NCBI GenBank assembly: GCA_964035575.1
Contig: OZ037893.1
Span: forward strand, 620,001 to 684,000
DNA: 64,000 nucleotides
Reading direction: 5' to 3'
From: Rhynchopus sp. YZ270_cl-10
Lineage: Eukaryota > Euglenozoa > Diplonemea > Diplonemida > Diplonemidae
Shown: piece by piece, positions 1 to 9,500 of the stretch
Layout: every line of letters starts with the position of its first letter
Numbering within the stretch: the stretch's first letter is position 1
Position numbers and translations under genes: made by a program
Notes under the pieces: model-generated
What the model was told of the DNA's origin: nothing
The model's input: the letters and a program-made list of their open reading frames with translations, nothing else
Database searches by the model: none

Positions 1-2
1 GG

Positions 3-719
3 CGGCCTGTTCCTGGTCTGAGCCTGGAACAGCGAGACAAAGAGGCAATTGTCCGACTCGGAGTTAGGGACGCGGACTGCGGCTCCTTGGGAAATGGAGC
101 TCAGGAAAGCGTCAACCCTCTCTCGTTCAGCATCCACCTGGGCATCCTGTTCGTTCCCACCTCTCATGGCACCTGGGCCCGCCCAGACGTGACGGCACCG
201 CCCTACTCTGTCTCTGCCAACATGACGCATGCGGAACAGCGCTCTGCTGCGGCGACGGGAGCCTGCCAGTGGAGGGTTGTCTTGCGGGCAATGCCCCCAC
301 GCGACGCAACGACGGACCCCAGACAGGGAGCACCGACACATCAGACGGAGACCCTGACACCAGGGGTTCCGAGCAATCCATCTGCGGCGACGGCGACGGC
401 GACGTCGGCAGGGCTCCTTCCACGAGAGGGTGTCGGCAAGGAGGGCACGGAGCAACGCCGCGACGTGGCAGACCATCAAGGCCCACACAACACCAGGCCC
501 TACGACCCCACACCCACTGACGGAACCAGGAACATCCCGCGCCCCCCAGCTCCCAACCTGACCAACCGACGCCTCCGCACCTCGCCTTCGCACACACACG
601 CGCCTGAAGATGTTGCTGCTGTAGCCGTTGCTGCTGCTGTTGTTGCTGTTGTTGCTGTTCACTTGTCCCCTTTGCCCTCCTCCCCTGAAGAAGAAGTGGG
701 GAGGCGCAGGTCAGGCTGA
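3..719 (+). CDS. Possible C-terminal end of a gene running in from the left (weak)
   Basis: This frame is open from the window edge to a TGA at 717-719, 238 codons, so any true start would lie outside. I do not recognise a family. The predicted peptide is rich in Ala, Pro, Thr and Arg, and near its end a GCT/GTT-rich microsatellite is read as an Ala/Val run. The region is GC-rich, where long open frames arise easily by chance, and an antisense frame is also open from 127 to 597. No domain, splice site or polyadenylation signal supports it. It may be a gene end or nothing; I lean to non-coding. Confidence 0.18.
   Translation, partial: RPVPGLSLEQRDKEAIVRLGVRDADCGSLGNGAQESVNPLSFSIHLGILFVPTSHGTWARPDVTAPPYSVSANMTHAEQRSAAATGACQWRVVLRAMPPRDATTDPRQGAPTHQTETLTPGVPSNPSAATATATSAGLLPREGVGKEGTEQRRDVADHQGPHNTRPYDPTPTDGTRNIPRPPAPNLTNRRLRTSPSHTHAPEDVAAVAVAAAVVAVVAVHLSPLPSSPEEEVGRRRSG
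610..660. repeat. GCT/GTT trinucleotide microsatellite
   Basis: About 50 bases consist almost only of GTT and GCT triplets with a few interruptions. In the open frame covering it, this is read as alternating Ala and Val. It is a simple slippage repeat. Confidence 0.8.
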
Positions 720-2380
720 GGACCTTTCCGCTGCTAGCCGTCCTACACCCTTTTTACACATACCTGGGGTGTTTCCGACCAGCAGCCCCTCGGTCTCCTG
801 GTTGTGTCCTTTTCAGACACGCCCTTCCACCGAGAGCACAGCTCACTACCACCCGATGGCTTCTTCCGTATCACAGAAACTTCCGAAGTCCGCGGGGTGT
901 GTAACTCACTGTGGCCCGACTGTACATTGAGCCCTCTGCTTGAGAGGACCGGCTGGTGACCCAGTCTGTAGCGATCCCATGCGTCCCAGTTTGTGGTTTC
1001 ACGCACTGGTGGGACACAGCCAGCTCGCGCTGACCACTCCAGTCGCCCGGAGGTGGAACCGACGGTCTGAACCGCATGAATCTGCCGACCCAATGCGATC
1101 TTTGACCGTTAGCCAGCCGATTACTCGACCTGACCTCTGCTCGGCAAGTTGGTCACGCCTGTCTGCAGGGGAGTGACTCCCCACAAGTATGCATCCGACA
1201 CAACTCCCTAACAGATTCACCAGCCTAGCCTGTTCACATCCCAACCGTCGCGGTTATGTCACCACTCACTAGTGTCGGAGTCTGTTACATGTGAGCCACA
1301 ACATCGAACGAGTGCTGCTCACAAAGGCACCACCGCAGCAAATAGCGGTGCAGTTGCTTGCAGTCGTCGAGTGTGCTCACCATGTGGGTAGTCCCTGACT
1401 ACACCGGCCTCTCTCTCCCTAGAGGCCGTTGCAACGGTCACCCAGACTCCAACGCGGACAGGAGTGGCTACAGAAGTCTTTGATGGGGGCTTTTACATGG
1501 GAGGCACACCCTGACCTGGACGGACCAGTTCTGTGGCTGTGGATCACCCCTGTGGATTCAAACAGTGGACGCACCCGGTGCGTCACTGCAGACACCCAGC
1601 CAAGGTCCAGGGAGGACGACATCTCCTGAGCGTACCGACAGCATCCGTGAAGTCCCGAAGGCCAACGCAGCCGCTGCAGACGTTCGGAAGAAGCGCCTCA
1701 CCCATCGTAGATAGCCCTGACAGCAGCCACAAGCGTGCAGTAAGAACCACACAATGCAGATACAGCAGTCACCCAGTGAGATGGTCCAGGTCCCCGTCAG
1801 CAAGCCGCCATTGGCAACTACCAAACACCAACCTCTCAGCCACCCCTGTGTGTCCTTTGCTAGTGTGTGTTGACATACCTGGAATTCCGGATGCTAGGTG
1901 AGGACTGTCGTCCCCGTACCACGCACCACCCACTGTCTCCGTGGAGCAGCCCGGGTGATGCGCCGACTAGGAGGTTACACGCCAGACGTTGTCTCGTCTG
2001 CTGGTCAACGGGGCAACAAACCCACCAGGGTCCCCTCTCGGGAACGCACGCCTCCTGTTAGCAGCTACCCGTCGGGGGGCCTAATCCCCTGGGACGCTCT
2101 CCTATCTGTAAAGGTAGGAGCCTGGGCCTTGTGACCCCAGGTGGCGTTTTACCCCACAGAACTACGCAGCGGTTGCCGCATAATCCCTCAGCATCAATTC
2201 AGAAGTACACATCGTTAAGAAATTTGCCTGCGGTGGGTTAGTGGATTTTGGTGGATATGTGCATTTTTATGATACGCTGGGTGTGGAAAAAAATATATAG
2301 GAGGTACCCTAAAATAGTGATTTTAAATAAAAACGCTAAAAAAGCTAGGAATTTGGGGGGCTTTTTTCGGGGGAAAAAAG
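720..2380. other. No gene seen
   Basis: GC-rich single-copy-looking sequence up to about 2250, then an A/T-rich transition. Open frames are all under about 120 codons, overlap on both strands and resemble nothing I know. I looked for a reverse transcriptase catalytic box and for ribosomal RNA core sequences and found neither. Confidence 0.5.
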
Positions 2381-2519
2381 GGTGAGGGGAGTTGGGTCCA
2401 GTCATAGGGGGTATAGCATATTTTTTGGAAAATTCTTCAAAAAATCAAGGATTTTTGCTGGGCACAATGAAAATTTTCAGAAAAATCCCAATTTTCGGCC
2501 ATTTTATGACGTACCACGC

Positions 2520-2700
2520 CCGATTTTGGGCGAAAAAAAAATTTTTTTTTTGGTCAAAAATCGCCTTGTATTACCACTGTATTGGTGTAGGCTTGTACAC
2601 AGAAGTGTGTTTTGTGTAACCACAGATGGTCAAAACACCCGATTTTTGCATTTTTTTGCATTTTTTGGTGCCCAAAGACCCACCTCAGTGGTCGAAATTT
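2520..2700 (+). repeat. Repeat A, diverged copy
   Basis: This stretch has the same order of landmarks as the better copies: an A-run fused to a T-run, then a T-rich block with ATTTTTGCATTTTTTTGC, then a GGTGCCCAAAG-like tail and a short GTG-containing end. Identity to the copy that follows is only moderate by eye. It suggests an old tandem relationship with the repeat at 2701-2895. Confidence 0.45.
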
Positions 2701-2895
2701 TCCCGAAAAAAAAATTTTTTTTTTGAGATTTTTCGATTTTTTGACAAGGCGCTGGCCCATACAAAGTGCACTGGTGGTGCAGAAAATGGCTGGGGAATAA
2801 ACTCTAGATGCTCAAAACAGCCCAATTCTTGCTTTTTTTGCTTTTTTGGTCCCAGAAGGGTACCCAGGTGTAGTGAGCAGGCCTCAAAAGCACTC
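2701..2895 (+). repeat. Repeat A, copy 1
   Basis: Begins with an A-run fused to a T-run, continues with GAGATTTTTCGATTTTT, GGCGCTGGCCCATACAAA and AAAATGGCTGGGGAAT, and ends with GAAGGGTACCCAGGTGTAGTG and CAGGCCTCAAAA. The same landmarks occur in the same order and spacing at 4726-4922, with over 90 per cent identity in the second half. No protein-coding content is evident; the open frames through it come from the homopolymers. Confidence 0.8.
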
Positions 2896-2906
2896 AGGGC
2901 TTCCCA

Positions 2907-2981
2907 CAGGGGGGACCAGGGGGGACCACTGGTCCCCCTGGGGGAAAATAAAAATAATAAGGGGGGACCAGGGGGGACCAG
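2907..2981. repeat. Four GGGGGGACC blocks, one pair in a hairpin
   Basis: Two blocks of GGGGGGACCA lie at about 2909-2928 and two more at 2961-2980. Between 2916 and 2942 the sequence CCAGGGGGGACCA is followed by CT and then by its near-complement, giving an 11-bp G/C stem with a short loop. A related GGTCCCCCTGGG block recurs at about 3964. Confidence 0.7.
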
Positions 2982-3079
2982 CCTGCCCTTGAGTGTTCCG
3001 AGGCTGCCTATTAGGAATTTTCCACATTTTTTTTAATTTTTCCCACCCTCCCGTCCCCGCGCATCCAAATACAGGCAAC

Positions 3080-3301
3080 TACACGACGGTGATGTACAGT
3101 ACATTACAAGTGAAGTTACATGTAACGTTACAAGTGAAAAACCGTTACAAGTGAGTTACAAGTGAGTTACAAGTGGGATACATGAATTACAGGCAAAATC
3201 AGGTTGTAACTGGTGGGTTACAAGTGAGTTACATGTAACAAAAGTTACATGTAACTCACTTGTAACTCCACTTGTAACACCCGTTACATCACCGTCGTGT
3301 A
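3080..3301. mobile_element. Foldback (MITE-like) element with 17-bp terminal inverted repeats
   Basis: The outer 17 bases (3080-3096 and 3285-3301) are perfect reverse complements with core CACGACGGTGATGTA. Both ends abut TA, as for elements that duplicate a TA target, although TA here could simply be part of the repeat. Inside are many GTTACAAGTGA/GAGTTACAAGTG heptad-like repeats. A second, inner perfect palindrome has 23-bp arms at 3217-3239 and 3244-3266 around an AAAA loop. There is no coding capacity in its 222 bp. It resembles a non-autonomous DNA transposon; the family is unknown. Confidence 0.6.
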
Positions 3302-3314
3302 ACAGGGGGAAAAG

Positions 3315-3464
3315 ATGGCACCAAAAAAGTCCTCCGGACCAAGACAGATTTCCATAATGGAATTTGCAAAGCGACCGGCGGAGTCCCAGTTATCGGCTCA
3401 GGCTCCGAAGAGGCAGAAAATAACGGTTGCAAAGAACCACGAGTATGCCTCATGGGCAAAGTGA
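3315..3464 (+). CDS. Small 49-residue ORF, basic, with a PIP-box-like motif (uncertain)
   Basis: An ATG 13 bases after the foldback element opens a 49-residue frame ending at TGA 3462-3464. The peptide starts MAPKKSSGPRQISIMEFAKR. QISIMEFA fits the loose pattern Qxx[ILM]xx[FY] seen in peptides that bind the sliding clamp PCNA, but lacks the second aromatic residue. PKRQK resembles a nuclear localisation signal. Such N termini occur in nuclear DNA-processing proteins and some transposases, so it could be the leading part of a larger gene whose remainder is lost or lies in another exon. There is no homologue I can name, and its position inside a repeat zone makes a remnant likely. Confidence 0.28.
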   Translation: MAPKKSSGPRQISIMEFAKRPAESQLSAQAPKRQKITVAKNHEYASWAK

Positions 3465-3484
3465 CCCCGTCACAGCCAGAACGC

Positions 3485-4534
3485 GACTCAATTGGTCAAA
3501 CGCCGAAGGAAAAGGAAGCATGCAGCATGGCAAAAGAAAAAAGTAGCGTACCGTGCGCCTGCGGCGCAAGATTGCAAGCCACCCATGACATAGTGTGGCT
3601 GTAAAATGTGCAATTTTAATCACAGTATTTTGAAATGTTGCGTACCGTGGCTTCGCCAGGAACCTTTGCCATGACTGTCGTTTCTTTTTGTAGATGTCTA
3701 TACGAGGAAACGTCTGCACGCTACCGACCTGACATATTTTTTCTTATTCCGCAAAGGTGGGGAACGTGAGATGATATGCAATATGCGAGTTAATGCAGCA
3801 GTTTTAACGGTTTGCCGGGACATTTTCGCCGAAGTCGAAAAATTTTTTTGACCACTTAAAGTGCGTAAAGGCGCGTAACGTAACGTAGCGTCAGCGTTAA
3901 TGCTACACACCACACAAATTAAAATCATTGAAAAAAAAAAAAAATTCCACCTTTTTTTGGCTGGTCCCCCTGGGAGGCCAAAACCCCAGATCCTGCGGGA
4001 AGCCAGAGCCCGCGGACCTCCCCCGAAAATTAATTATGCACCCCCTTCCAACCCCCGTCCCGCCCAAAAAACAAAAAAAAAAAAAACCTCTCCCGAGCTT
4101 TCTCCGTCCGCTGACAAGCTAGTCACAGGAAGAAGAAGATCAAAACTCGGTCGAGCCCGGGCGCGCTTCGCGCGCCCGGGTCCCCACCCCAGCTCAAGTT
4201 GGGGGCCTCCGGCGGAATGTGAGAATTGCTCGGTTATCCGACGGCGGAGTTCGGCACTTTATTGATATTTGCACCAGGCACACATGGTGCACGAATTATC
4301 AGTAACCTCAGTTTTTTTACAAAAGAAACGGCGGTATGTCACCCAAAGGTTCCAAGCGAAGCCACGGTACGCAACATTTCAAAAAAATGCGCTTAAAATT
4401 GTACATTTTTACAGGCAAACAATGTCACGGGAATGGTGTGATGCAGGCTTGCGCCGCAGGCGCACGGTACGCTACTTTTTTCCTTTCGCCGTGCTGCGTG
4501 CTTCCTTTTCCTTCGACGTTTGACCAATTGAGTC
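3485..4534. mobile_element. Composite element bounded by ~190-bp inverted arms
   Basis: The arm at 3485-3668 is the reverse complement of 4344-4534 at roughly 80 per cent identity. Shared landmarks are GACTCAATTGGTCAAACG at the outer ends, CGTACCGTGCGCCTGCGGCG in the middle and CGTACCGTGGCTTCGC near the inner ends. The arms differ by small indels that shift frame, so the open frames in them are unlikely to be conserved protein. The 675-base interior has A-runs, a strong GC hairpin at 4156-4180 and a 52-codon open stretch at 3693-3848 preceded by a splice-acceptor-like pyrimidine tract and TAG. No transposase motif was recognised. Confidence 0.55.
4156..4180. other. GC-rich perfect hairpin
   Basis: CCCGGGCGCGC, loop TTC, then the exact complement: an 11-bp all-G/C stem. 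It lies in the interior of the inverted-arm element. Confidence 0.8.
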
Positions 4535-4598
4535 CGGCTCGATGGTATCTCAAAAAATTCCCCATAATATGGGCCCCTCCTCCCCCCCAAAAAAAAAT

Positions 4599-4628
4599 CC
4601 AAAACCCCCGTCCCTGGACGGGGGTTTG
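4599..4628. other. Hairpin with C5/G5 stem, followed by a partial second copy
   Basis: ACCCCCGTCC at 4604-4613, a CT loop, then its exact complement at 4616-4625; flanking CCAAA/TTTGG lengthens the stem with one bulged A. Between about 4630 and 4680 the same ACGGGGGTC and GACCCCCGTCC blocks recur and can pair again. Confidence 0.75.
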
Positions 4629-4725
4629 GGACGGGGGTCGGTTTTTGGAAAATAATTGACCCCCGTCCGGGACGGGGTGAACGGGGGTGTTCCGCGGACT
4701 CTGCGGGAAGCCCTGGCACTTGTGA

Positions 4726-4922
4726 AAAAAAAAAAAAAAAATTTTTTTTGAGATTTTTCGATTTTTCGCTAAGGCGCTGGCCCATACAAAATGGCTGGGG
4801 TGGTACAAAAAATGGCTGGGGAATTGACTCTAGATGCTCAAAACAGCCCAATTCTTGCTTTTTTGGACTTTTTGGTCCCAGAAGGGTACCCAGGTGTAGT
4901 GAACAGGCCTCAAAAACACTTG
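4726..4922 (+). repeat. Repeat A, copy 2, with a truncated third copy following
   Basis: Matches 2701-2895 landmark by landmark, including GAGATTTTTCGATTTTT, GCGCTGGCCCATACAAA, CTCTAGATGCTCAAAACAG and GGGTACCCAGGTGTAGTG. It carries one extra AAAATGGCTGGGG-type segment. Immediately after, from 4923 to about 5010, the A-run/T-run/GAGATTTTT start appears again and then GGCTGGGGAAT, a third shortened copy in tandem. Confidence 0.8.
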
Positions 4923-5046
4923 TGAAAAAAAAAAAAAAATTTTTTTTTTTTTGAGATTTTTGAAAAATCGGCAGATTTTGTGACCAATTTTGGCTGGGGA
5001 ATTTCGACGACCAAAGGGTCCCCCCTGTGGAAAAAAACGCTAAATG

Positions 5047-5172
5047 GCGCGAATTACCCTAATCGTGTCGCGCCAATTCGCGCCAATTAGCGTTTTTTTT
5101 CGCGAAAAAACGGCTAAGTACAAAACGCGAATTGGCGCGAATTGGGGCAACCAGGGGCGAATATTAGGGTAC
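5047..5172. repeat. Inverted repeat rich in GGCGCGAATT
   Basis: The left arm contains GCGCGAATTACCCTAAT and CGCGCCAATTCGCGCCAATT; the right arm contains CGCGAATTGGCGCGAATTGG and then TATTAGGGTACC. The arms pair imperfectly around an A/T-rich loop near 5098-5120. It looks like another small foldback element without coding capacity. Confidence 0.6.
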
Positions 5173-5573
5173 CTCCATAAACACATCTTTTGTTTGGACA
5201 TATGGGTGTCAGAACGACGTTGTGGAGAGAATGTTGGGTGGGAGGCAGTATTTTACATGATATTTGGCCACTTTGAAAAATCATGAAAATCACGTGAAAA
5301 ACGCCATTGTACTCGGCCCCTACAGAACCATGTATTTTTTTTTGTATTTTTTTTCCCACAAAAAGCGAAAAAAAGTGGTGGGACACTGCGGGACACTGGA
5401 AAAAATGTGTTTTGGGACACACCCGTGTGTTTTCTGTGTACTTAGAGAATTTTCGAGAAATATTAATACTTTGGACAGGGGTTCATGGTAGCTAGCCATC
5501 CCCTAGTATAATATTGAATAGCTCGCCTTATGTTCCAGCGAGACTCTCAAGGTACAGTAAGACACTCTGAAAT
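5173..5573. other. No gene seen
   Basis: A/T-rich sequence with T-runs and short overlapping frames on both strands. No repeat or structured element stands out. Confidence 0.5.
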
Positions 5574-5597
5574 CTAGAAAACACCTCTGCTTTCTAG
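5574..5597. other. Small hairpin, copy 1
   Basis: CTAGAAA and TTTCTAG arms of 7 bp enclose a 10-base loop. The same hairpin occurs exactly 100 bases downstream at 5674-5697 with three loop changes. Confidence 0.75.
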
Positions 5598-5673
5598 TGT
5601 AAAACTTGGCCGATCCGTCACCGCTTCAGTCTCAAACCCTACCCCCACCCCTGGCAGGTTTCAACCAATAACT

Positions 5674-5697
5674 CTAGAAAACACTTGTGCTTTCTAG
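5674..5697. other. Small hairpin, copy 2
   Basis: Same CTAGAAA/TTTCTAG arms as 5574-5597. Here the loop also contains CAC-TT-GTG, which lengthens the pairing. The sequence between the two copies is not repeated, so these are two discrete elements and not a simple tandem duplication. Confidence 0.75.
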
Positions 5698-5791
5698 TTT
5701 TTAAAGGATGCCGTTCCGGCCACCCCGGTCTAACCCCCAAAAACCCTCCCCCTCAGTCCCTCCCCCTCCTATATCCCCCTCCCCCCTGCTG

Positions 5792-5935
5792 GATCCGACC
5801 AAAAAATCGTTTTTGTCTCAGTGTGTAGAAGCTGCGTCCAGACGAAAAATCTTTTTGGAGAGATCGGACACTTTTTGGGGGGTGTATAGGCTCAGCGAGG
5901 CGAGTAACCCTGAGAGACCCTGACACCAGGGTGTC
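5792..5935. other. Imperfect inverted repeat and a short perfect hairpin left of the satellite
   Basis: 5792-5818 and 5840-5867 are imperfect reverse complements (GATCCGACCAAAAAATCG against its counterpart ending GAGATCGG). At 5922-5935, GACACC-AG-GGTGTC forms a 6-bp perfect hairpin. From there to 6116 the sequence is unique and without a gene. Confidence 0.55.
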
Positions 5936-6397
5936 GCGAGAAAACCTTCTTGCCTGAGGAAGACACGTGTTTCTACAGGGTTCTACAAGTAAAACAGTTC
6001 CTTTGGCTAAAAACCCAATTTGTCACGCAGGTAACCGCGTTTGTCGCTAGGGATACTCGCCAGCGCGGAGTGAGAACAATGTATGAGCAACACACGACAC
6101 GAGTTGCAGTAGTCCGATAAACAGAACGCCTCGTTCTAAAGCATGCGTTTTGTATGAAACAGAACGGCTCGTTCTAAAGCGTGCGTTGTGTATGCAACAG
6201 AACGGCTCGTTGTGAAGCGTGCGTTTTGTATGAAACAGAACGACCCGTTCAAAAGCGTGCGTTGTGTATGCAACAGAACGGCTCCTTCTAAAGCGTGCGT
6301 TTTGTATGAAACAGAACGACCCGTTCAAAAGCGTGCGTTGTGTATGCAACAGAACGACCCGTTCTAAAGCGTGCGTTTTGTATGAAACAGAACGACC

Positions 6398-6548
6398 CGT
6401 TCTAAAGCGTGCGTTTTGCATGAAACAGAACGGCTCGTTCTCAAGCGTGCCTTGTGTATGCAACAGAACGGCCCGTTCGAAAGCCTGCGTTGTGTATGCA
6501 ACAGAACGGCTCGTTCTAAAGCGTGCGTTTTGTATGAAACAGAACGGC
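6398..6548. repeat. Left-edge variant block identical to the right edge
   Basis: These 151 bases carry rare unit variants (TTTTGCATGAAAC, GTTCTCAAGCGTGCC, GTTCGAAAGCCTGCG). They are identical base for base to 45975-46125, 39,577 bases away, while the units between do not share that combination. Confidence 0.9.
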
Positions 6549-9500
6549 CCGTTCTAAAGCGTGCGTTTTGTATGAAACAGAACGGCTCGTTCTAAAGCGT
6601 GCGTTTTGTATGAAACAGAACGGCCCGTTCTAAAGCGTGCGTTTTGTATGAAACAGAACGGCCCGTTCTAAAGCGTGCGTTTTGTATGAAACAGAACGGC
6701 TCGTTCTAAAGCGTGCGTTTTGTATGGAACAGAACGGCCCGTTCTAAAGCGTGCGTTGTGTATGAAACAGAACGACCCGTTCTAAAGCGTGCGTTTTGTA
6801 TGAAACAGAACGGCTCGTTCTAAAGCGTGCGTTTTGTATGCAACAGCACGGCCCGTTCTAAAGCGTGCGTTGTGTATGAAACAGAACGACCCGTTCTAAA
6901 GCGTGCGTTTTGTATGAAACAGAACGACCCGTTCTAAAGCGTGCGTTGTGTATGATACAGAACGACCCGTTCTAAAGCGTGCGTTGTGTATGAAACAGAA
7001 CGACCCGTTCAAAAGCGTGCGTTGTGTATGAAACAGAACGACCCGTTCAAAAGCGTGCGTTTTGTATGCAACAGAACGGCTCGTTCTAAAGCGTGCGTTT
7101 TGTATGCAACAGCACGGCCCGTTCTAAAGCGTGCGTTGTGTATGAAACAGAACGACCCGTTCTAAAGCGTGCGTTTTGTATGAAACAGAACGGCTCGTTC
7201 TAAAGCGTGCGTTGTGTATGCAACAGAACGGCTCGTTCTAAAGCGTGCGTTTTGTATGAAACAGAACGGCTCGTTCTAAAGCGTGCGTTGTGTATGAAAC
7301 AGAACGACCCGTTCTAAAGCGTGCGTTTTGTATGAAACAGAACGGCTCGTTCTAAAGCGTGCGTTGTGTATGAAACAGAACGACCCGTTCAAAAGCGTGC
7401 GTTGTGTATGAAACAGAACGACCCGTTCAAAAGCGTGCGTTTTGTATGAAACAGAACGGCTCGTTCTAAAGCGTGCGTTGTGTATGCAACAGAACGACCC
7501 GTTCAAAAGCGTGCGTTGTGTATGAAACAGAACGACCCGTTCAAAAGCGTGCGTTGTGTATGAAACAGAACGACCCGTTCAAAAGCGTGCGTTTTGTATG
7601 AAACAGAACGGCTCGTTCTAAAGCGTGCGTTGTGTATGATACAGAACGACCCGTTCAAAAGCGTGCGTTGTGTATGAAACAGAACGACCCGTTCAAAAGC
7701 GTGCGTTTTGTATGCAACAGAACAACCCGTTCTAAAGCGTGCGTTTTGTATGAAACAGAACGGCCCGTTCTAAAGCGTGCGTTGTGTATGATACAGAACG
7801 GGCCGTTCTAAAGCGTGCGTTTTGTATGATACAGAACGGCTCGTTCTAAAGCGTGCGTTTTGTATGCAACAGAACAACCCGTTCTAAAGCGTGCGTTTTG
7901 TATGAAACAGAACGGCCCGTTCTAAAGCGTGCGTTGTGTATGAAACAGAACGGCTCGTTCTAAAGCGTGCGTTGTGTATGCAACAGAACGACCCGTTCAA
8001 AAGCGTGCGTTTTGTATGAAACAGAACGGCCCGTTCAAAAGCGTGCGTTTTGTATGAAACAGAACGGCTCGTTCTAAAGCGTGCGTTGTGTATGAAACAG
8101 AACGGCCCGTTCAAAAGCGTGCGTTTTGTATGATACAGAACGGGCCGTTCTAAAGCGTGCGTTTTGTATGAAACAGAACGGCCCGTTCAAAAGCGTGCGT
8201 TTTGTATGAAACAGAACGGCTCGTTCTAAAGCGTGCGTTGTGTATGAAACAGAACGGGCCGTTCTAAAGCGTGCGTTTTGTATGATACAGAACGACCCGT
8301 TCTAAAGCGTGCGTTTTGTATGAAACAGAACGGGCCGTTCTAAAGCGTGCGTTTTGAATGAAACAGAACGACCCGTTCTAAAGCGTGCGTTTTGTATGAA
8401 ACAGAACGACCCGTTCTAAAGCGTGCGTTGTGTATGATACAGAACTACCCGTTCTAAAGCGTGCGTTGTGTATGATACAGAACGGGCCGTTCTAAAGCGT
8501 GCGTTTTGTATGAAACAGAACGACCCGTTCTAAAGCGTGCGTTGTGTATGATACAGAACGGGCCGTTCTAAAGCGTGCGTTTTGTATGAAACAGAACGAC
8601 CCGTTCTAAAGCGTGCGTTGTGTATGATACAGAACGGCTCGTTCAAAAGCGTGCGTTTTGTATGCAACAGAACGACCCGTTCTAAAGCGTGCGTTTTGTA
8701 TGAAACAGAACGGCCCGTTCAAAAGCGTGCGTTTTGTATGAAACAGAACGGCCCGTTCTAAAGCGTGCGTTTTGTATGAAACAGAACGGCCCGTTCAAAA
8801 GCGTGCGTTTTGTATGAAACAGAACGGCTCGTTCTAAAGCGTGCGTTTTGTATGAAACAGAACGGCCCGTTCAAAAGCGTGCGTTGTGTATGATACAGAA
8901 CGGCTCGTTCTAAAGCGTGCGTTTTGTATGCAACAGAACGACCCGTTCTAAAGCGTGCGTTTTGTATGAAACAGAACGGCCCGTTCAAAAGCGTGCGTTT
9001 TGTATGAAACAGAACGGCCCGTTCTAAAGCGTGCGTTTTGTATGAAACAGAACGGCCCGTTCTAAAGCGTGCGTTTTGTATGAAACAGAACGGCCCGTTC
9101 AAAAGCGTGCGTTTTGTATGAAACAGAACGGCTCGTTCTAAAGCGTGCGTTTTGTATGAAACAGAACGGCTCGTTCTAAAGCGTGCGTTGTGTATGATAC
9201 AGAACGGCTCGTTCTAAAGCGTGCGTTTTGTATGAAACAGAACGGCCCGTTCTAAAGCGTGCGTTTTGTATGAAACAGAACGGCCCGTTCAAAAGCGTGC
9301 GTTTTGTATGAAACAGAACGGCCCGTTCTAAAGCGTGCGTTTTGTATGAAACAGAACGGCCCGTTCAAAAGCGTGCGTTTTGTATGAAACAGAACGGCTC
9401 GTTCTAAAGCGTGCGTTTTGTATGAAACAGAACGGCCCGTTCAAAAGCGTGCGTTTTGTATGAAACAGAACGGGCCGTTCTAAAGCGTGCGTTTTGTATG

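Noticed and set aside
2382-3036. Phe/Lys-rich frames such as 2382-2726 and 2626-3036
   Set aside because: They arise from A-runs and T-runs in repeat A and overlap open frames on the other strand.
1-6116. Retroelement or reverse transcriptase remnants in the left flank
   Set aside because: No catalytic box, long terminal repeats or poly(A)-tailed structure could be seen; the repeats there are foldback or inverted types.
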